DNA of 64,000 bases from Devosia soli (GCF_000970455.1 NZ_LAJG01000023.1:62001-126000); one strand, 5' to 3'; counted from the first letter of the stretch, positions 30,376 to 40,976 are shown. Numbers and translations are program-made. Notes: generated from the sequence alone by a model not told the origin.

Positions 30376-31401
30376 ATGGCCGACAGAAATCCTGCTGCCC
30401 GAAGCGCTGAAGAATGGGTCAAGGTTGCAGAAACCAGTCTTGGCCTTGGGTTTTGGCATTGGGAAGCATCGACGGCCAAGCTAGCATGTTCGCTTGGGCT
30501 TTATGCTCTCACCGGCGTCAATCCTGCCGGCGTCCAGCTTGATCTGGCTTTCCTTGAGTCTCTCGTCCATCCGGCTGATCGCTTGGTGGTTCAAGGCGCA
30601 CACGGTCTTGCAACCGATACACGCCAGGCCAGCCGCCAGTTTCGCCTTATCCGGCCGGACGGCCAACTCCGTTGGCTCCATGGTCGCGCCAACACTTTTT
30701 TTGACCGAGAGGGCGCCATAACTCGTGTTGTGGCGGTTGTGTCCGACGTCACGGAACAGCGCGAGGCCGATGCGCGTCTCGCCCGTAAGCGAGCGCTCCT
30801 CCAAAATCTCTCAGCCCTTGTCGATGGCGTTTTCTGGATCGCTGATAATGAAGGCCAGCTCGTTGACGTCTTTGCCGCAGATCCTGTCGTGTCGGACATC
30901 GATATCAGGAATGGTGGCATCGACTGGCGAGCCTCTATGCATCCAGATGATCTTGATCGCTTGGCGACGTCCTGGAAAAGGGCAATCGACACTAAAAAGC
31001 GTTATGACGCTGCGCCGAGGCTCCGTCGCGCAAACGGAGAATATCAACAGTTTCACATCGCGGGTCTGCCTCTTTATGTAGAGCACTCATTGGCGCCGCT
31101 TTGGGCCGGGCTGGCAACGCCTAACCCTCAAGCCATCACTAGCGCCGCCTACGGTTTGGCATACGATCTCGCTCTGACGGCCGGCCAGGTTAGGGCATGC
31201 CGAGCGCTTCTCGACTGGAATGCCGAGGCGTTGGCCAAGGCAGCTGGTGTGTCGCTTTCAACCATAAGGCGGATCGAAGCTTCAGAAAGCGGCTACCTTC
31301 AGGGCGAAAGCATGCGTCTTGTCACAAAGGCATTCAGAAATGCTGGGTTGAAAATCTGGCGCGGGGAAGACGGCAAGGTGTGTATCACGGATCGCGACTA
31401 A
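30376..31401 (+). CDS. PAS-PAS sensor fused to XRE-type HTH regulator
   Basis: A 341-residue one-component regulator. Two PAS-like domains (about 15-128 and 135-250) follow one another. The first ends in the PAC motif RVVAVVSDVTEQREADARL, and the second is weaker, with FWIADNEGQLVDVFAADP. The C-terminal XRE-type HTH (about 275-335) reads LTAGQVRACRALLDWNAEAL then AGVSLSTIRRIEAS, a form common in alphaproteobacteria. ATG 30376 is chosen because AGGAG lies 5 bases upstream. The 22 residues from ATG 30310 would make a false signal peptide on a DNA-binding protein. It is divergent from the PAS-MCP gene. Confidence 0.8.
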   Translation: MADRNPAARSAEEWVKVAETSLGLGFWHWEASTAKLACSLGLYALTGVNPAGVQLDLAFLESLVHPADRLVVQGAHGLATDTRQASRQFRLIRPDGQLRWLHGRANTFFDREGAITRVVAVVSDVTEQREADARLARKRALLQNLSALVDGVFWIADNEGQLVDVFAADPVVSDIDIRNGGIDWRASMHPDDLDRLATSWKRAIDTKKRYDAAPRLRRANGEYQQFHIAGLPLYVEHSLAPLWAGLATPNPQAITSAAYGLAYDLALTAGQVRACRALLDWNAEALAKAAGVSLSTIRRIEASESGYLQGESMRLVTKAFRNAGLKIWRGEDGKVCITDRD

Positions 31402-31470
31402 GCCGCTTGTGTGCAGATTTTGATCAGATTGTACCTGAGAAGGGCGTCAGAGCGGACCATATCTGCACGC

Positions 31471-31495
31471 AAAATGGGCAAGTAGCCCATTTTTT
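31471..31495 (+). terminator. Terminator after the PAS-XRE gene
   Basis: AAAATGGGC-AAGTA-GCCCATTTTTT is a perfect stem with a six-T run, about 70 bases after the stop and before the glnB promoter. Confidence 0.9.
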
Positions 31496-31571
31496 AGTCG
31501 ATCGATGCTGCCGTGTTCATTGCCGCGAGCATGCTAAGAGCGTCAACTGCCTGCAAAGCTTAACGTTTTAA

Positions 31572-31985
<414 letters not shown>

Positions 31986-32043
31986 GAAGCACGCGCCTGC
32001 CATCCACCAAACAAGAATTTCCGTCTAAGACAGGGGAAGACCT

Positions 32044-33453
32044 ATGACGACCGGTGCAGACATTATCCAGCGCATGAAAGACGAGAACATCAAGTATCTC
32101 GACGTGCGCTTCACCGACCTGCGCGGCAAGCTGCAGCACGTTACCATGGACGTTTCGGTCGTCGACGAAGACATGTTCGAAGACGGCGTGATGTTCGACG
32201 GTTCCTCGATTGCCGGCTGGAAGGCCATCAACGAGTCCGACATGGTCCTGATGCCCGATCCGAACTCGGCCTATATCGATCCGTTCTTCGCCGCTTCGAC
32301 ACTCGCCATCAACTGCGACATTCTCGAGCCGTCGACATACCAGCCCTACAACCGCGACCCGCGCTCCATCGCCAAAAAGGCCGAAGCCTTGGTCAAGTCG
32401 TCCGGTATCGGCGACTCCGTCGTGTTTGGTCCGGAACCCGAATTCTTCATCTTCGACGACGTTCGCTATTCCAACACCACCTATAATGTTGGTTTCGCCC
32501 TCGACGCGAGCGAACTGCCCACCAACAACAACACCGAATATGAAGCCGGCAACAACGGCCACCATATCGGCCTCAAGAAGGGCTACTTCCCGGTTCCCCC
32601 GCTCGATAGCGCCCAGGATATGCGCGGCGAAATGCTTGAGGCCATGGGCCAGATGGGCGTCATCATCGAGAAGCACCACCACGAAGTGGCTTCCGCCCAG
32701 CACGAACTCGGCCTCAAGTTCAAGCCGATGATCCAGTCGGCCGACGACGTCCTGATCTATAAGTATGTCGTGCAGCAGGTTGCCAATGCCTATGGCAAGA
32801 CCGCAACCTTCATGCCCAAACCCGTCTATGGCGACAACGGTTCGGGCATGCACTGCCACCAGTCGATCTGGAAGGACGGCAAGCCGCTCTTCGCCGGTGA
32901 CCAGTATGCCGGTCTGTCGATGGAATGCCTCTATTACATCGGCGGCGTCATCAAGCACGCCAAGGCCATCAACGCCTTCACCAACCCGACCACCAACTCC
33001 TATAAGCGTCTGGTGCCGGGCTTCGAAGCCCCGGTTCTCTTGGCCTACTCGGCTCGCAACCGTTCCGCTTCCTGCCGTATCCCCTTCGGCCAGTCGCCGA
33101 AGGCCAAGCGCGTCGAAGTGCGTTTCCCCGATCCGCTGGCGAACCCGTATCTCGCCTTCACGGCGCTCTTGATGGCCGGCCTCGACGGCATCAAGAACAA
33201 GATTCACCCCGGCGATCCGATGGACAAGGATCTCTACGAGCTCCCGCGCGAAGAACTCAAGGAAATCCCGACCGTCTCCGCCTCGCTCCGCGAAGCGCTG
33301 GAACAGCTCAATGCCGACCGCGAATTCCTCAAGGTCGGCGGTGTGATGGATGACGATTTCATCGACAGCTATATCGAGCTCAAGATGCAGGAAGTGATCA
33401 AGTTCGAGCACACCCCGCATCCGGTTGAATACGAGATGTACTATTCGGCCTAA
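32044..33453 (+). CDS. glnA: Glutamine synthetase type I
   Basis: Assimilates ammonium by making glutamine from glutamate and ATP. The 469-residue length fits dodecameric GSI. N-terminal beta-grasp signature FDGSSIAGW, metal ligands in [24 protein letters not shown], and the adenylylation site [12 protein letters not shown] are all present. The last, with tyrosine, indicates control by GlnE adenylyltransferase and hence by the PII protein upstream. The gene is co-transcribed with glnB and ends at a strong terminator. Confidence 0.98.
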   Translation: MTTGADIIQRMKDENIKYLDVRFTDLRGKLQHVTMDVSVVDEDMFEDGVMFDGSSIAGWKAINESDMVLMPDPNSAYIDPFFAASTLAINCDILEPSTYQPYNRDPRSIAKKAEALVKSSGIGDSVVFGPEPEFFIFDDVRYSNTTYNVGFALDASELPTNNNTEYEAGNNGHHIGLKKGYFPVPPLDSAQDMRGEMLEAMGQMGVIIEKHHHEVASAQHELGLKFKPMIQSADDVLIYKYVVQQVANAYGKTATFMPKPVYGDNGSGMHCHQSIWKDGKPLFAGDQYAGLSMECLYYIGGVIKHAKAINAFTNPTTNSYKRLVPGFEAPVLLAYSARNRSASCRIPFGQSPKAKRVEVRFPDPLANPYLAFTALLMAGLDGIKNKIHPGDPMDKDLYELPREELKEIPTVSASLREALEQLNADREFLKVGGVMDDDFIDSYIELKMQEVIKFEHTPHPVEYEMYYSA

Positions 33454-33475
33454 GCGCCGATACTCCAAGAATTGG

Positions 33476-33499
33476 AAAGGGCCCTTCGGGGCCCTTTTT
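33476..33499 (+). terminator. Terminator after glnA
   Basis: AAAGGGCCC-TTCG-GGGCCCTTTTT is a 9-bp perfect stem with a stable UUCG loop and T run, 22 bases after the stop. Confidence 0.94.
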
Positions 33500-33557
33500 G
33501 TTTTCCGGCGATTTTCGGGTAGTGCCAAGTGACCATTCCAAGACGGATTCGCGCTCC

Positions 33558-33896
33558 ATGATCACGCCTGGCCCATCGTTCAAAGAGAACTTGGCAAGAC
33601 TCCCCTCGATCGATGGCGTCGAAAGGATCGATCTGGTGGACAAATCCGGTACGCGGGTTGCCAGTATCGAAATTCAGCCGGGCAAGCAGGGCTCGGTGGC
33701 GGTCTATCAATATCTTGGGCAAACGTTCGATAGCCTCGACGCGGCTGCCGCAGAGCACGGCCTCGCGATCTTCGGCGAACATACAGCCGACGCCCGCAAC
33801 CACCCCGGAGCTCATCCCAACATCGACCGTTTGATCGGCATAGCCACTGGCGAGGAAATGCTCCTGATCAGCGTCATTCCGAAGGCCGACGCCTGA
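33558..33896 (+). CDS. DUF2322 family protein
   Basis: A 112-residue soluble protein with LPSIDGVERIDLVDKSG, PGKQGSVAVYQYLG and the sharply conserved GEHTADARNHPGAHPNIDRL. These match the DUF2322 family of unknown function. The histidine-rich C-terminal segment could bind metal, a guess only. ATG 33558 starts the conserved opening MITPGPSFKENLARLP. The frame extends to a TTG at 33498 inside the glnA terminator, which is unlikely to be used. No clear ribosome-binding site precedes it. No membrane or signal segment. Confidence 0.82.
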   Translation: MITPGPSFKENLARLPSIDGVERIDLVDKSGTRVASIEIQPGKQGSVAVYQYLGQTFDSLDAAAAEHGLAIFGEHTADARNHPGAHPNIDRLIGIATGEEMLLISVIPKADA

Positions 33897-33961
33897 TTTG
33901 CCTTCAAAACAACGCATCTCGTTGAAAAGCATTGCTTTCGTTTGATTGAGGTTATCGAACC

Positions 33962-34264
33962 ATGCTGAAAAAGCTAACTTTGCTCGCGCTCGTCTTCGCC
34001 GTTGCGACGCCAGCTTTCGCCTCCTCCGATGACGCCTGGTCAGAGTTCGCGACCAAGGTCCAGGACGCCTGCCTTGCCGCTACCACCGAAATCCTCACCG
34101 ACGCGCGAGCCGTCGTCGATCCCTTTGGCAGCGAAAGCTATGGCCTCGCGGTCATCACCGGCAAGGTCGACGCTACAACCACCAAAAGCATCGTCTGCGT
34201 GTTCAATAAGCAAACGGAAGCTGTTGAAATTGGCGGCGAGCTGGATATCCCCGCGGCTGAGTGA
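33962..34264 (+). CDS. Small exported hypothetical protein
   Basis: A 100-residue protein with a signal peptide (about 1-20, KKLTLLALVFAVATPAFA). The mature part is acidic with two cysteines (QDACLAATTE and KSIVCVFNK), likely a disulphide in the periplasm. The function is not recognised. It starts at ATG 33962 with GAGG 10 bases upstream, 65 bases after the DUF2322 gene. No partner genes suggest a pathway. Confidence 0.72.
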   Translation: MLKKLTLLALVFAVATPAFASSDDAWSEFATKVQDACLAATTEILTDARAVVDPFGSESYGLAVITGKVDATTTKSIVCVFNKQTEAVEIGGELDIPAAE

Positions 34265-34429
34265 GGCGTGGCGATCGATTAACTCGCACCCATAGACGCG
34301 TGGGCCGACCTTATCGCCAGCAATCATCTCCAGCGCCTGAAGGCCTGAAGATGGCGTTTCGCGGTCTAAAGCATTCCGGCGGGCGGGAAATCTAGCGAAA
34401 GGCCTGTTTCTTTTGGCGGTCAAGCCGTT

Positions 34430-35935
34430 ATGAAAGTCGTACGACTTTCGCCAAGCGAGACCGCCATGCCCAATGCCGACGCTCTTCTCACGCCACAGGA
34501 AATGGGGCAGGCCGACCGTCTTGCCATGGAAGGCGGAGTTCGTTCATTCCGATTGATGGAAGCGGTGGGCAAGGCTGTCGCCGATGCGATCATCGAGCGA
34601 TACTATCAGCGCTCCGTCCTGGTCCTGTGTGGCACCGGCAATAATGGGGGAGATGGCTTCGTCGTTGCGCGACTTCTCCAGCAGCGTGGCTGGCCGGTAC
34701 AGGTTCGCCTGTTGGGAAATCGAGAAGGCCTGCGTGGCGATGCCCAAGTTGCTGCGGAACAGTGGACTGGCCGGATCGACACACCGAACGAACAGGACAT
34801 CGAGGACGCCGATTTGATCGTCGACGCCATCCTTGGCGCTGGTCTTGATCGCGATGTGGAAGGCGACATCGCCAGCATTATTTCCCTCGTAAATTCCTCC
34901 ACCCTGCCGGTGGTCAGCGTCGACGTACCGAGCGGGATCGATGGCGCGACGGGCGCCGTTCGCGGCGTCGCCATGATCGCTGATATGACGATCACCTTCT
35001 TCCGCCTGAAGCCTGGCCATCTGCTGCTTCCGGGCCGTCAGCATTGCGGCGAAGTCGTGCTGACCGATATAGGTATCCCTGAAGCGGTGCTGGACAGGAT
35101 CCAGCCTCGCGCCTGGCAAAACACACGCGGCCTCTGGACCCTGCCGGCAACCATGGCTGACGGCCATAAATATGATCGTGGCCATGTCATTGTGGTCAGC
35201 GGCAGCGAGTTCGAAACCGGCGGTGCACGCCTCGCCGCCCATGGCGCTTTTCGCGTTGGGGCAGGGGTCGTCTCCCTTGTCGGCGCAGCCGACGCCCTGC
35301 GCATCCACGCCGCGCACGTGACGGCGATCATGCTCAAGCCTGCCGAAAGTCCCGAAGATCTGCGCGAGCGGCTGAGCGACAAGCGCATGAACGCGGTCGT
35401 TCTTGGGCCCGCTGCCGGCGTCGGCGAAGCCACACGCAAGAATGTGCAGGTGGTCCTGGCGTCAGGCGCCGCGACCGTGCTCGACGCCGATGCCATCACC
35501 AGTTTTGCAGAAAGTGCCGAGACGCTTTTTTCTGCCATCCGCGCCAATCCCGAGCGTCCGGTTGTCATGACGCCGCACGAGGGCGAGTTCCAGCGCCTTT
35601 TCGGCAAGGTTCCCGGAGGCAAGCTGGAGCGCGCCCGCGCCGCGGCTCAGCATTCAGGCGCCATCATTCTTCTCAAGGGCAGCGACACGGTCATCGCTTC
35701 CCCTGATGGCCGCGCCGCGATCAACGCAAATGCCCCCGGCTGGTTGGGCACGGCCGGAGCCGGCGACGTGCTGGCTGGCGTCATCGGTGGTCTACTCGGC
35801 CAAGGCATGGCTGGTTTCGAAGCTGCATGCGCCGGTGCCTGGCTCCACGCCGAAGCCGCCAATCGTTTCGGCGGCCCAGGCATGATGAGCGAAGACCTGC
35901 CGCTGCTGTTGCCTGGCGTGTTGGCGAGCCTCTGA
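34430..35935 (+). CDS. nnrD: Bifunctional NAD(P)H-hydrate epimerase / ADP-dependent NAD(P)H-hydrate dehydratase
   Basis: Repairs NADH and NADPH damaged by hydration. The N-terminal epimerase domain (about 20-220, YjeF_N) interconverts R and S hydrates and shows [20 protein letters not shown] and VDAILGAGL. The C-terminal ribokinase-like dehydratase (about 235-500) restores the nicotinamide using ADP and shows [15 protein letters not shown] and [20 protein letters not shown] with the catalytic aspartate. The 501-residue length is normal for the fused enzyme. An ATG at 34466 is an alternative start. The gene lies just past the glnB-glnA region, a neighbourhood seen in other alphaproteobacteria. 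Confidence 0.95.
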   Translation: MKVVRLSPSETAMPNADALLTPQEMGQADRLAMEGGVRSFRLMEAVGKAVADAIIERYYQRSVLVLCGTGNNGGDGFVVARLLQQRGWPVQVRLLGNREGLRGDAQVAAEQWTGRIDTPNEQDIEDADLIVDAILGAGLDRDVEGDIASIISLVNSSTLPVVSVDVPSGIDGATGAVRGVAMIADMTITFFRLKPGHLLLPGRQHCGEVVLTDIGIPEAVLDRIQPRAWQNTRGLWTLPATMADGHKYDRGHVIVVSGSEFETGGARLAAHGAFRVGAGVVSLVGAADALRIHAAHVTAIMLKPAESPEDLRERLSDKRMNAVVLGPAAGVGEATRKNVQVVLASGAATVLDADAITSFAESAETLFSAIRANPERPVVMTPHEGEFQRLFGKVPGGKLERARAAAQHSGAIILLKGSDTVIASPDGRAAINANAPGWLGTAGAGDVLAGVIGGLLGQGMAGFEAACAGAWLHAEAANRFGGPGMMSEDLPLLLPGVLASL

Positions 35936-36024
35936 GAAGGAAATCACATTAGCCACGTAATCGCGGCGTTCGTCGATGGCGGCGTGGACTGGGCAACTTG
36001 CCCGGCCCGGCCGCTTGTCGCGCT

Positions 36025-37281
36025 TCAGTCCCAACTGACCATCAGCTTTTCGAGCCCATGGAAGTGGTAGACATCTGCATAGCGCGGTGTTTCGGCGAGC
36101 CTCAATTTGGGCAGCCTTTCGAAGAGTACGGACATTGCTTCTTGCAGCTCGATGCGCGCGAGCGGCGCGCCGATGCAGAAGTGGATGCCCGCGCCGAAGC
36201 TGACATTGGCGCCGTCGCTGCGGAACGGATCGTACCGGCCGGCATGTGCGAAGCGCATTGGATCGCGATTGGCCGCTCCGAGCATCAGCCCTATAACGTC
36301 ACCCTTGCGTAAGGGAATCCCGTCCACCTCGGTATCGGTCAAGGCATAGCGGGTGAAGAGATGCAGCGGCGCGTCGAACCGCAGGCATTCTTCCACAGTC
36401 GCCTCTGTTTGCTCGGGCGTCGCAAATAGAGCTTTTGGATCAAGCCCGCTCTCGAGGATCGATTTAACTCCGTTGCCTGTCGTGTGCACCGTTGCTTCGT
36501 GGCCGGCATTGAGCAGCAGGATTGCCGTCGACATGACCTCTTCGTCGCTCAACCGCTCACCGCCCTGTTCTGCGGTCAACATATGAGTCAGAAGATCCTC
36601 GCGCGGTGATTTTCGCCGCTCGGCAATGATGGCCCGTAGATAGGACATGAAATCTGCCGACGCCTGATTGGCATCGATCTCAGTCTCGTGGGTAACGCCG
36701 AACATATACATGGTCACCATGCGGTTCGACCAGTTGAGCAATTGCGGCGCCGACTCGGCCGGCAGGCCGATCATTTCGGCGATGATGATCGCGGGCAGGG
36801 GAGCTGCGAAAGCCTTGATCAGGTCGACGCTTTGCTCGCCTTCGAACCCGTCGATGATCTCATTGGCCAATTGCCGGATGCGCGGCCGCAGCTGCTCCAC
36901 CTGTCGAGACACAAACGCCCGATTGACGAGAGTACGCAGCCGCGTATGCGCCGGCGGCTCGAGGTTGAGGAGCGAGAATTTTTCGGTGAGGTCAAAATCA
37001 GCTACGTGCGGCTTGGGTTTCGGCAGCCCAATTTCCTCGCGCGTTGCCACATGCAGGATTTCCCGGCCGAACCGCTTATCGCGCAAAAGCGCTGACACGG
37101 ATCTGAAATCGGCAAAGCACCAATGCCCATACTCTTCCCAAAAGAAGGCCGGGCTCGTTGCGTGCCGCTCGGCGTAGAAAGCGTAAGGGTTCTGGAAGAA
37201 CGCTGGATCGCGCGGTGCAGCACTGGCACTGCGGTCTGCGGGAACATCGGTGATGGGTTTGACTTGGATAATGGCGGCCAT
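36025..37281 (-). CDS. Cytochrome P450
   Basis: A 418-residue bacterial P450 mono-oxygenase. I-helix oxygen-activation motif LNAGHEATVHT (with His-Glu-Ala in place of the usual Gly-Glu/Asp-Thr, threonine two residues on), ExxR as EECLR, and the haem-binding loop FGAGIHFCIGAPLARIE with the thiolate cysteine are all visible. There is no membrane anchor, so it is soluble and needs separate ferredoxin/reductase partners. None is encoded in the window. The substrate is unknown. Its divergent neighbour is a YCII-type protein. Confidence 0.94.
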   Translation of the reverse strand: MAAIIQVKPITDVPADRSASAAPRDPAFFQNPYAFYAERHATSPAFFWEEYGHWCFADFRSVSALLRDKRFGREILHVATREEIGLPKPKPHVADFDLTEKFSLLNLEPPAHTRLRTLVNRAFVSRQVEQLRPRIRQLANEIIDGFEGEQSVDLIKAFAAPLPAIIIAEMIGLPAESAPQLLNWSNRMVTMYMFGVTHETEIDANQASADFMSYLRAIIAERRKSPREDLLTHMLTAEQGGERLSDEEVMSTAILLLNAGHEATVHTTGNGVKSILESGLDPKALFATPEQTEATVEECLRFDAPLHLFTRYALTDTEVDGIPLRKGDVIGLMLGAANRDPMRFAHAGRYDPFRSDGANVSFGAGIHFCIGAPLARIELQEAMSVLFERLPKLRLAETPRYADVYHFHGLEKLMVSWD

Positions 37282-37429
37282 GGTCGTCCGAAAGGCTTGT
37301 TCGACCTCACCTTAGGCCAGGTCGCGCGGCGTGCAATTTATTTGTCCCTCTGACGATAAAAAGCGAGAGGATTAGTCGAGCCCCAGCCGGCCCAACCGTC
37401 CTCTGGCAGTCCAACCAAGGAGACCAGCC

Positions 37430-37828
37430 ATGAAATTCCTCTGTCTTTTCCACTTCGCGCCAGACGCGTTTGCCGAGGTCACGCCCGAGGAGATGCGCCG
37501 CCTCGAAGACGCGACCATCGAACACGATTACAAGCTGCGTGAAAGCGGGCATCTTCTCATCGCGTCCCCCTTGGAAGCCGCCAGCACGGAAAAGGTCATC
37601 GATCGACGCCGCCACCTCAAGGTCCAACAAACTGATGGCCCTTTTGCCGAAGCCAAGGAAGTGGTCGGCGGCGTGGTGCTGGTTGAGGCACGGAACATGG
37701 ACGAAGCTTTGGGGCTGTTCGCTGATGATCCTATCGCGGCCTATGCCCGCATTCAGATCCGGCCCTTGAGAGAAGACCATCGCCATAGCGAAACGGGACA
37801 AGCCCGGCCCGAATTCCGCACGCCATAA
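37430..37828 (+). CDS. YCII-related (DGPF domain) protein
   Basis: A 132-residue protein with the YCII fold. It opens MKFLCLFH, and has ESGHLLIASPLEA, the conserved TDGPFAEAKEVVGG and EARNMDEALGLFADDPIAA. DGPF-type YCII proteins often sit next to sigma-70-type ECF genes and may bind or convert small molecules, but no such partner is nearby. GGAG lies 12 bases before the ATG. The last 18 residues are poorly ordered. Confidence 0.87.
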   Translation: MKFLCLFHFAPDAFAEVTPEEMRRLEDATIEHDYKLRESGHLLIASPLEAASTEKVIDRRRHLKVQQTDGPFAEAKEVVGGVVLVEARNMDEALGLFADDPIAAYARIQIRPLREDHRHSETGQARPEFRTP

Positions 37829-37919
37829 AGTCTCCGGCGACCAAATCATGCCGAAAAGGCTTGGCAAGACCGCACCAATCATGTCTTGAGATCGCCGAAA
37901 GCGACGAAGGATATTCCCC

Positions 37920-38147
37920 GTGAGCGACATTTCCGTTTCCGAGGCCACCGATGCGGTCTACGCCTCGATCAAGAACAACAACGAAGATCTCGACCTGCAC
38001 ATCGCGGCATTGAAAGCTGCGATGGCGCGCGAAGGCGCCAAGGAAGCGGTTTTCGAAACCGCCAAGCTTGCGCAACCGAACCGGCAGGGCCGAAAGCTCA
38101 TGCAAGCTTATTTCAAGAAAAAGGGTGTCGCGGTCTCGTTCTCCTGA
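37920..38147 (+). CDS. Small hypothetical protein, helical
   Basis: A 75-residue protein, largely helical and rich in Ala/Lys, starting MSDISVSEATDAVYASIKNN and ending FKKKGVAVSFS. No family is recognised and there is no signal peptide or membrane segment. Start is GTG 37920, with AAGGA 8 bases upstream, which supports the choice. Codon use follows its neighbours. It is isolated between the YCII gene and clpP. It could be a small regulatory or ribosome-associated protein, but nothing specific supports that. Confidence 0.6.
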   Translation: MSDISVSEATDAVYASIKNNNEDLDLHIAALKAAMAREGAKEAVFETAKLAQPNRQGRKLMQAYFKKKGVAVSFS

Positions 38148-38243
38148 GCTGGGTGGTGCGGCGCGGCAAAAAACCGAGCATTGCATCTCGCAACTTCCCA
38201 AACGCCGCATTCACCTTAGTGTCATTGGATCGGCTGGGGTCTA

Positions 38244-38296
38244 TTGAAGCCAGCCCCATTGCCGCCTATTTGTCCTTTTACCGCCCATTAAGGCGG
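38244..38296 (+). promoter_or_regulatory. Possible RpoH-like promoter and palindrome upstream of clpP
   Basis: TTGAAG at 38244 and CCTATTT at 38265 resemble the alphaproteobacterial heat-shock pattern CTTG-N17-CCTATnT, though the first C is absent and the spacing is 18. A perfect 5-bp palindrome CCGCC-CATTAA-GGCGG (38281-38296) follows. A clpP leader of about 150 bases would result. Weak evidence. Confidence 0.35.
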
Positions 38297-38440
38297 CATC
38301 GCCTGCAATCGGCCGGTCGCGCCGATTCGATTTAAACCCAAGATCTGCCTTGCCATGTGCGCGTTCGGGGCAGCCTCTCGGGCCAAACCAACCAAGCCCA
38401 CCGTTCGCTCGCGACGCCGACGGGGGCCAAGGGGCAAAAT

Positions 38441-39070
38441 ATGCGGGATCCGCACGATCTTTACATGAATACGCTCGTACCCATGGTGGTCGAGCAGTCG
38501 AACCGTGGCGAACGCGCCTTCGACATCTATTCGCGCCTCCTGCGCGAGCGCATCATTTTCGTGACCGGTGTGGTCGAGGACAATATGGCCTCGCTCATCG
38601 TCGCTCAGCTTCTGTTTCTCGAATCAGAGAACCCGAAGAAGGAAATCGCCATGTACATCAACTCGCCCGGCGGCGTGGTGACGGCTGGCCTTTCCATCTA
38701 TGACACCATGCAGTTCATCCGTCCGGCCGTTGCTACGATGGTCATGGGCCAGGCTGCGTCCATGGGTTCGCTGCTGCTCGCCGCCGGTGAAGCCGGTATG
38801 CGCACCTCGCTGCCGAACTCGCGCATCATGGTCCACCAGCCGTCCGGCGGCTTCCAGGGTCAGGTTACCGACATTCTGATCCATGCCAAGGAAGTCGAGG
38901 GTTTGAAACGCCGTCTTAATCAGATCTATGAAAAGCACACCGGCCGTACGTACGAGGAGATCGAAAACGCTCTCGAGCGCGATCGCTTCCTGTCGCCGGA
39001 AGAGGCAAAAACCTTCGGTCTGATCGACTCGATCCATGAAAAGCGCGCTGTGCCAGAGGCGACACCCTGA
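38441..39070 (+). CDS. clpP: ATP-dependent Clp protease proteolytic subunit
   Basis: ClpP forms the barrel-shaped serine peptidase used with ClpX and ClpA. The 209-residue protein opens [19 protein letters not shown] and carries the nucleophile GQAASMGS, the catalytic His in IMVHQPSGG, and the aspartate further on (about residue 185). It starts at ATG 38441 after AAGGGG. The earlier in-frame ATG at 38357 would add 28 unconserved residues. clpX follows after a 173-base gap that could hold its own promoter. Confidence 0.96.
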   Translation: MRDPHDLYMNTLVPMVVEQSNRGERAFDIYSRLLRERIIFVTGVVEDNMASLIVAQLLFLESENPKKEIAMYINSPGGVVTAGLSIYDTMQFIRPAVATMVMGQAASMGSLLLAAGEAGMRTSLPNSRIMVHQPSGGFQGQVTDILIHAKEVEGLKRRLNQIYEKHTGRTYEEIENALERDRFLSPEEAKTFGLIDSIHEKRAVPEATP

Positions 39071-39243
39071 TTTGGTGCGCGTTAAGCACAATGCCGATGC
39101 GCTCTGGACTGTGATCCTGACGCAATTGCACGCAGCCGGAACGGCCTTTAAGGTCGTTTCGGCTTAGACTTTCTTTATGTCTTGCGCGTTACCGTTTCCG
39201 ATAACGCTGATTTTGGGGGCCTCAAGCTCCCGGGAGTGACTGG

Positions 39244-40521
39244 ATGTCCAAAGAGACAACGAACGGCGAAACCTCCAAGAACACGCTTTACTGCTCGTTC
39301 TGCGGGAAATCGCAGCATGAGGTTCGCAAGCTGATCGCCGGCCCGACCGTGTTCATCTGCGATGAATGCGTCGAGCTCTGCATGGACATCATCCGCGAAG
39401 AGAACAAGACCTCCATGGTCAAGTCCTCCGATGGCGTCCCGACACCGGCAGAAATCTGCAAGGTGCTGGACGACTACGTCATCGGTCAGTTCCGCGCCAA
39501 GCGCGTGCTCTCCGTGGCTGTCCACAACCACTACAAGCGCCTGCATCACGCGACCAAGAATCAGGACGTTGAACTCTCAAAGTCCAACATTCTGCTGATC
39601 GGGCCAACCGGTTCGGGCAAGACGCTTCTCGCCCAGACCCTGGCGCGCATCCTCGACGTGCCCTTCACCATGGCGGACGCCACCACCCTGACCGAAGCCG
39701 GTTATGTCGGTGAAGATGTCGAAAACATCATTCTCAAGCTGCTCCAGGCTGCCGACTACAATGTCGAAAAGGCCCAGCGCGGCATCGTCTATATCGACGA
39801 AGTCGATAAGATTTCCCGCAAGTCGGACAACCCGTCCATAACCCGCGACGTGTCGGGTGAGGGCGTGCAGCAGGCTCTCCTCAAGATCATGGAAGGCACT
39901 GTCGCCTCCGTGCCTCCGCAGGGCGGCCGTAAGCATCCCCAGCAGGAATTTCTGCAGGTCGACACGACGAATATCCTCTTCATATGCGGTGGCGCTTTTG
40001 CCGGCCTCGAGAAGATCATTTCGGCTCGTGGCGAAGGCTCGGGCATCGGCTTTGCGGCCACCGTAAAGGACCCGCAGGACCGTCGCGTCGGCGATCTTCT
40101 CAAGGACGTTGCGCCTGAAGATCTCGTCCGTTTCGGCCTGATCCCGGAATTCATTGGTCGTCTTCCGGTCCTGGCGACCCTGGAAGACCTCGACATTCCG
40201 GCCCTGATCGAAATCCTGACAGCTCCGAAGAACGCTCTCGTGCGTCAGTACCAGCGCCTCTTCCAGATGGAAGAAGTCGAACTGACGTTCCACGAAGACG
40301 CTCTCAAGGCGATCGCCGAGAAGGCTATCGAGCGCAAGACTGGCGCCCGCGGCCTCCGCTCGATCATGGAAGCGATCCTCCTCGACACCATGTACGACCT
40401 GCCTTCGCTCGAAGGCGTCGAGGAAGTGGTAATCTCAGAGGAAGTGGTGAAGGGCAAGGACGTCCGTCCCCTCTACATCTACTCCGAGCGCAAGAAGGAC
40501 GACGCTCCGGCAACGGCCTGA
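39244..40521 (+). CDS. clpX: ATP-dependent Clp protease ATP-binding subunit ClpX
   Basis: ClpX is the AAA+ unfoldase that feeds tagged proteins to ClpP. The 425-residue protein has an N-terminal zinc finger ([14 protein letters not shown] and [10 protein letters not shown]), Walker [16 protein letters not shown], Walker [11 protein letters not shown], and a C-terminal subdomain with [13 protein letters not shown]. It is intact, of usual length, and pairs with clpP just upstream. In alphaproteobacteria ClpXP also drives cell-cycle proteolysis, for example of CtrA. Confidence 0.98.
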   Translation: MSKETTNGETSKNTLYCSFCGKSQHEVRKLIAGPTVFICDECVELCMDIIREENKTSMVKSSDGVPTPAEICKVLDDYVIGQFRAKRVLSVAVHNHYKRLHHATKNQDVELSKSNILLIGPTGSGKTLLAQTLARILDVPFTMADATTLTEAGYVGEDVENIILKLLQAADYNVEKAQRGIVYIDEVDKISRKSDNPSITRDVSGEGVQQALLKIMEGTVASVPPQGGRKHPQQEFLQVDTTNILFICGGAFAGLEKIISARGEGSGIGFAATVKDPQDRRVGDLLKDVAPEDLVRFGLIPEFIGRLPVLATLEDLDIPALIEILTAPKNALVRQYQRLFQMEEVELTFHEDALKAIAEKAIERKTGARGLRSIMEAILLDTMYDLPSLEGVEEVVISEEVVKGKDVRPLYIYSERKKDDAPATA

Positions 40522-40547
40522 GGCCTTCGCGCAGCTCGAAATGATTC

Positions 40548-40574
40548 AAACGCCGGGCATCGCGCCCGGCGTTT
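40548..40574. terminator. Bidirectional terminator between clpX and the SnoaL-like gene
   Basis: AAACGCCGGGC-ATCGC-GCCCGGCGTTT is a perfect 11-bp stem flanked by A and T runs. It serves clpX on the plus strand and the convergent SnoaL-like gene on the minus strand. Confidence 0.9.
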
Positions 40575-40579
40575 CCGTT

Positions 40580-40972
40580 TTAGAGCTGCGCCGCGATTTC
40601 TGCCTTGTCGATAATCGACCACACTTCGTGGATGCGGCCATCGAGGAAGCGATAGAAGACGTTCTCGTGAAACTGCACCCGTCGCCCATTGACGGCGAGC
40701 CCGAACAAAGTGCCTACCGGCGTGCAGTCGAACCGGAGACGGCTCGAAATATAGGGCGGTTCGCTGGTCAGAAGCGCGACGTCGAAGCGCAGGTCCGGTA
40801 TCGAAGCGAAGTCGCCTTCCAACATCTGGCGATATCCCGCCAAGCCGACGGCGACGCCGTTGTGAGCGGCGTCCTCATGCACAAAATTGCCGAGCCGTTG
40901 CCAGTCCTGACGATTGAGACAGTCGATGTATGCCAGATACTGCCTCTTTAGCGATGCTGGCTCCGTTTCCAT
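40580..40972 (-). CDS. SnoaL-like / NTF2-fold protein (ester cyclase type)
   Basis: A 130-residue protein of the NTF2-like superfamily with a SnoaL-type pattern: YLAYIDCLNRQDWQRLGNFV, GLAGYRQMLEGDFASIPD and HENVFYRFLDGRIHEVWSI. Many such proteins bind small hydrophobic or polar ligands, and some are cyclases or isomerases. The actual reaction is unknown. Start ATG 40972 lies 5 bases after the arginase stop. A GTG at 40984 would overlap that stop by 8 bases. Probably co-transcribed with the arginase gene. Confidence 0.8.
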   Translation of the reverse strand: METEPASLKRQYLAYIDCLNRQDWQRLGNFVHEDAAHNGVAVGLAGYRQMLEGDFASIPDLRFDVALLTSEPPYISSRLRFDCTPVGTLFGLAVNGRRVQFHENVFYRFLDGRIHEVWSIIDKAEIAAQL

Positions 40973-40976
40973 GGCG

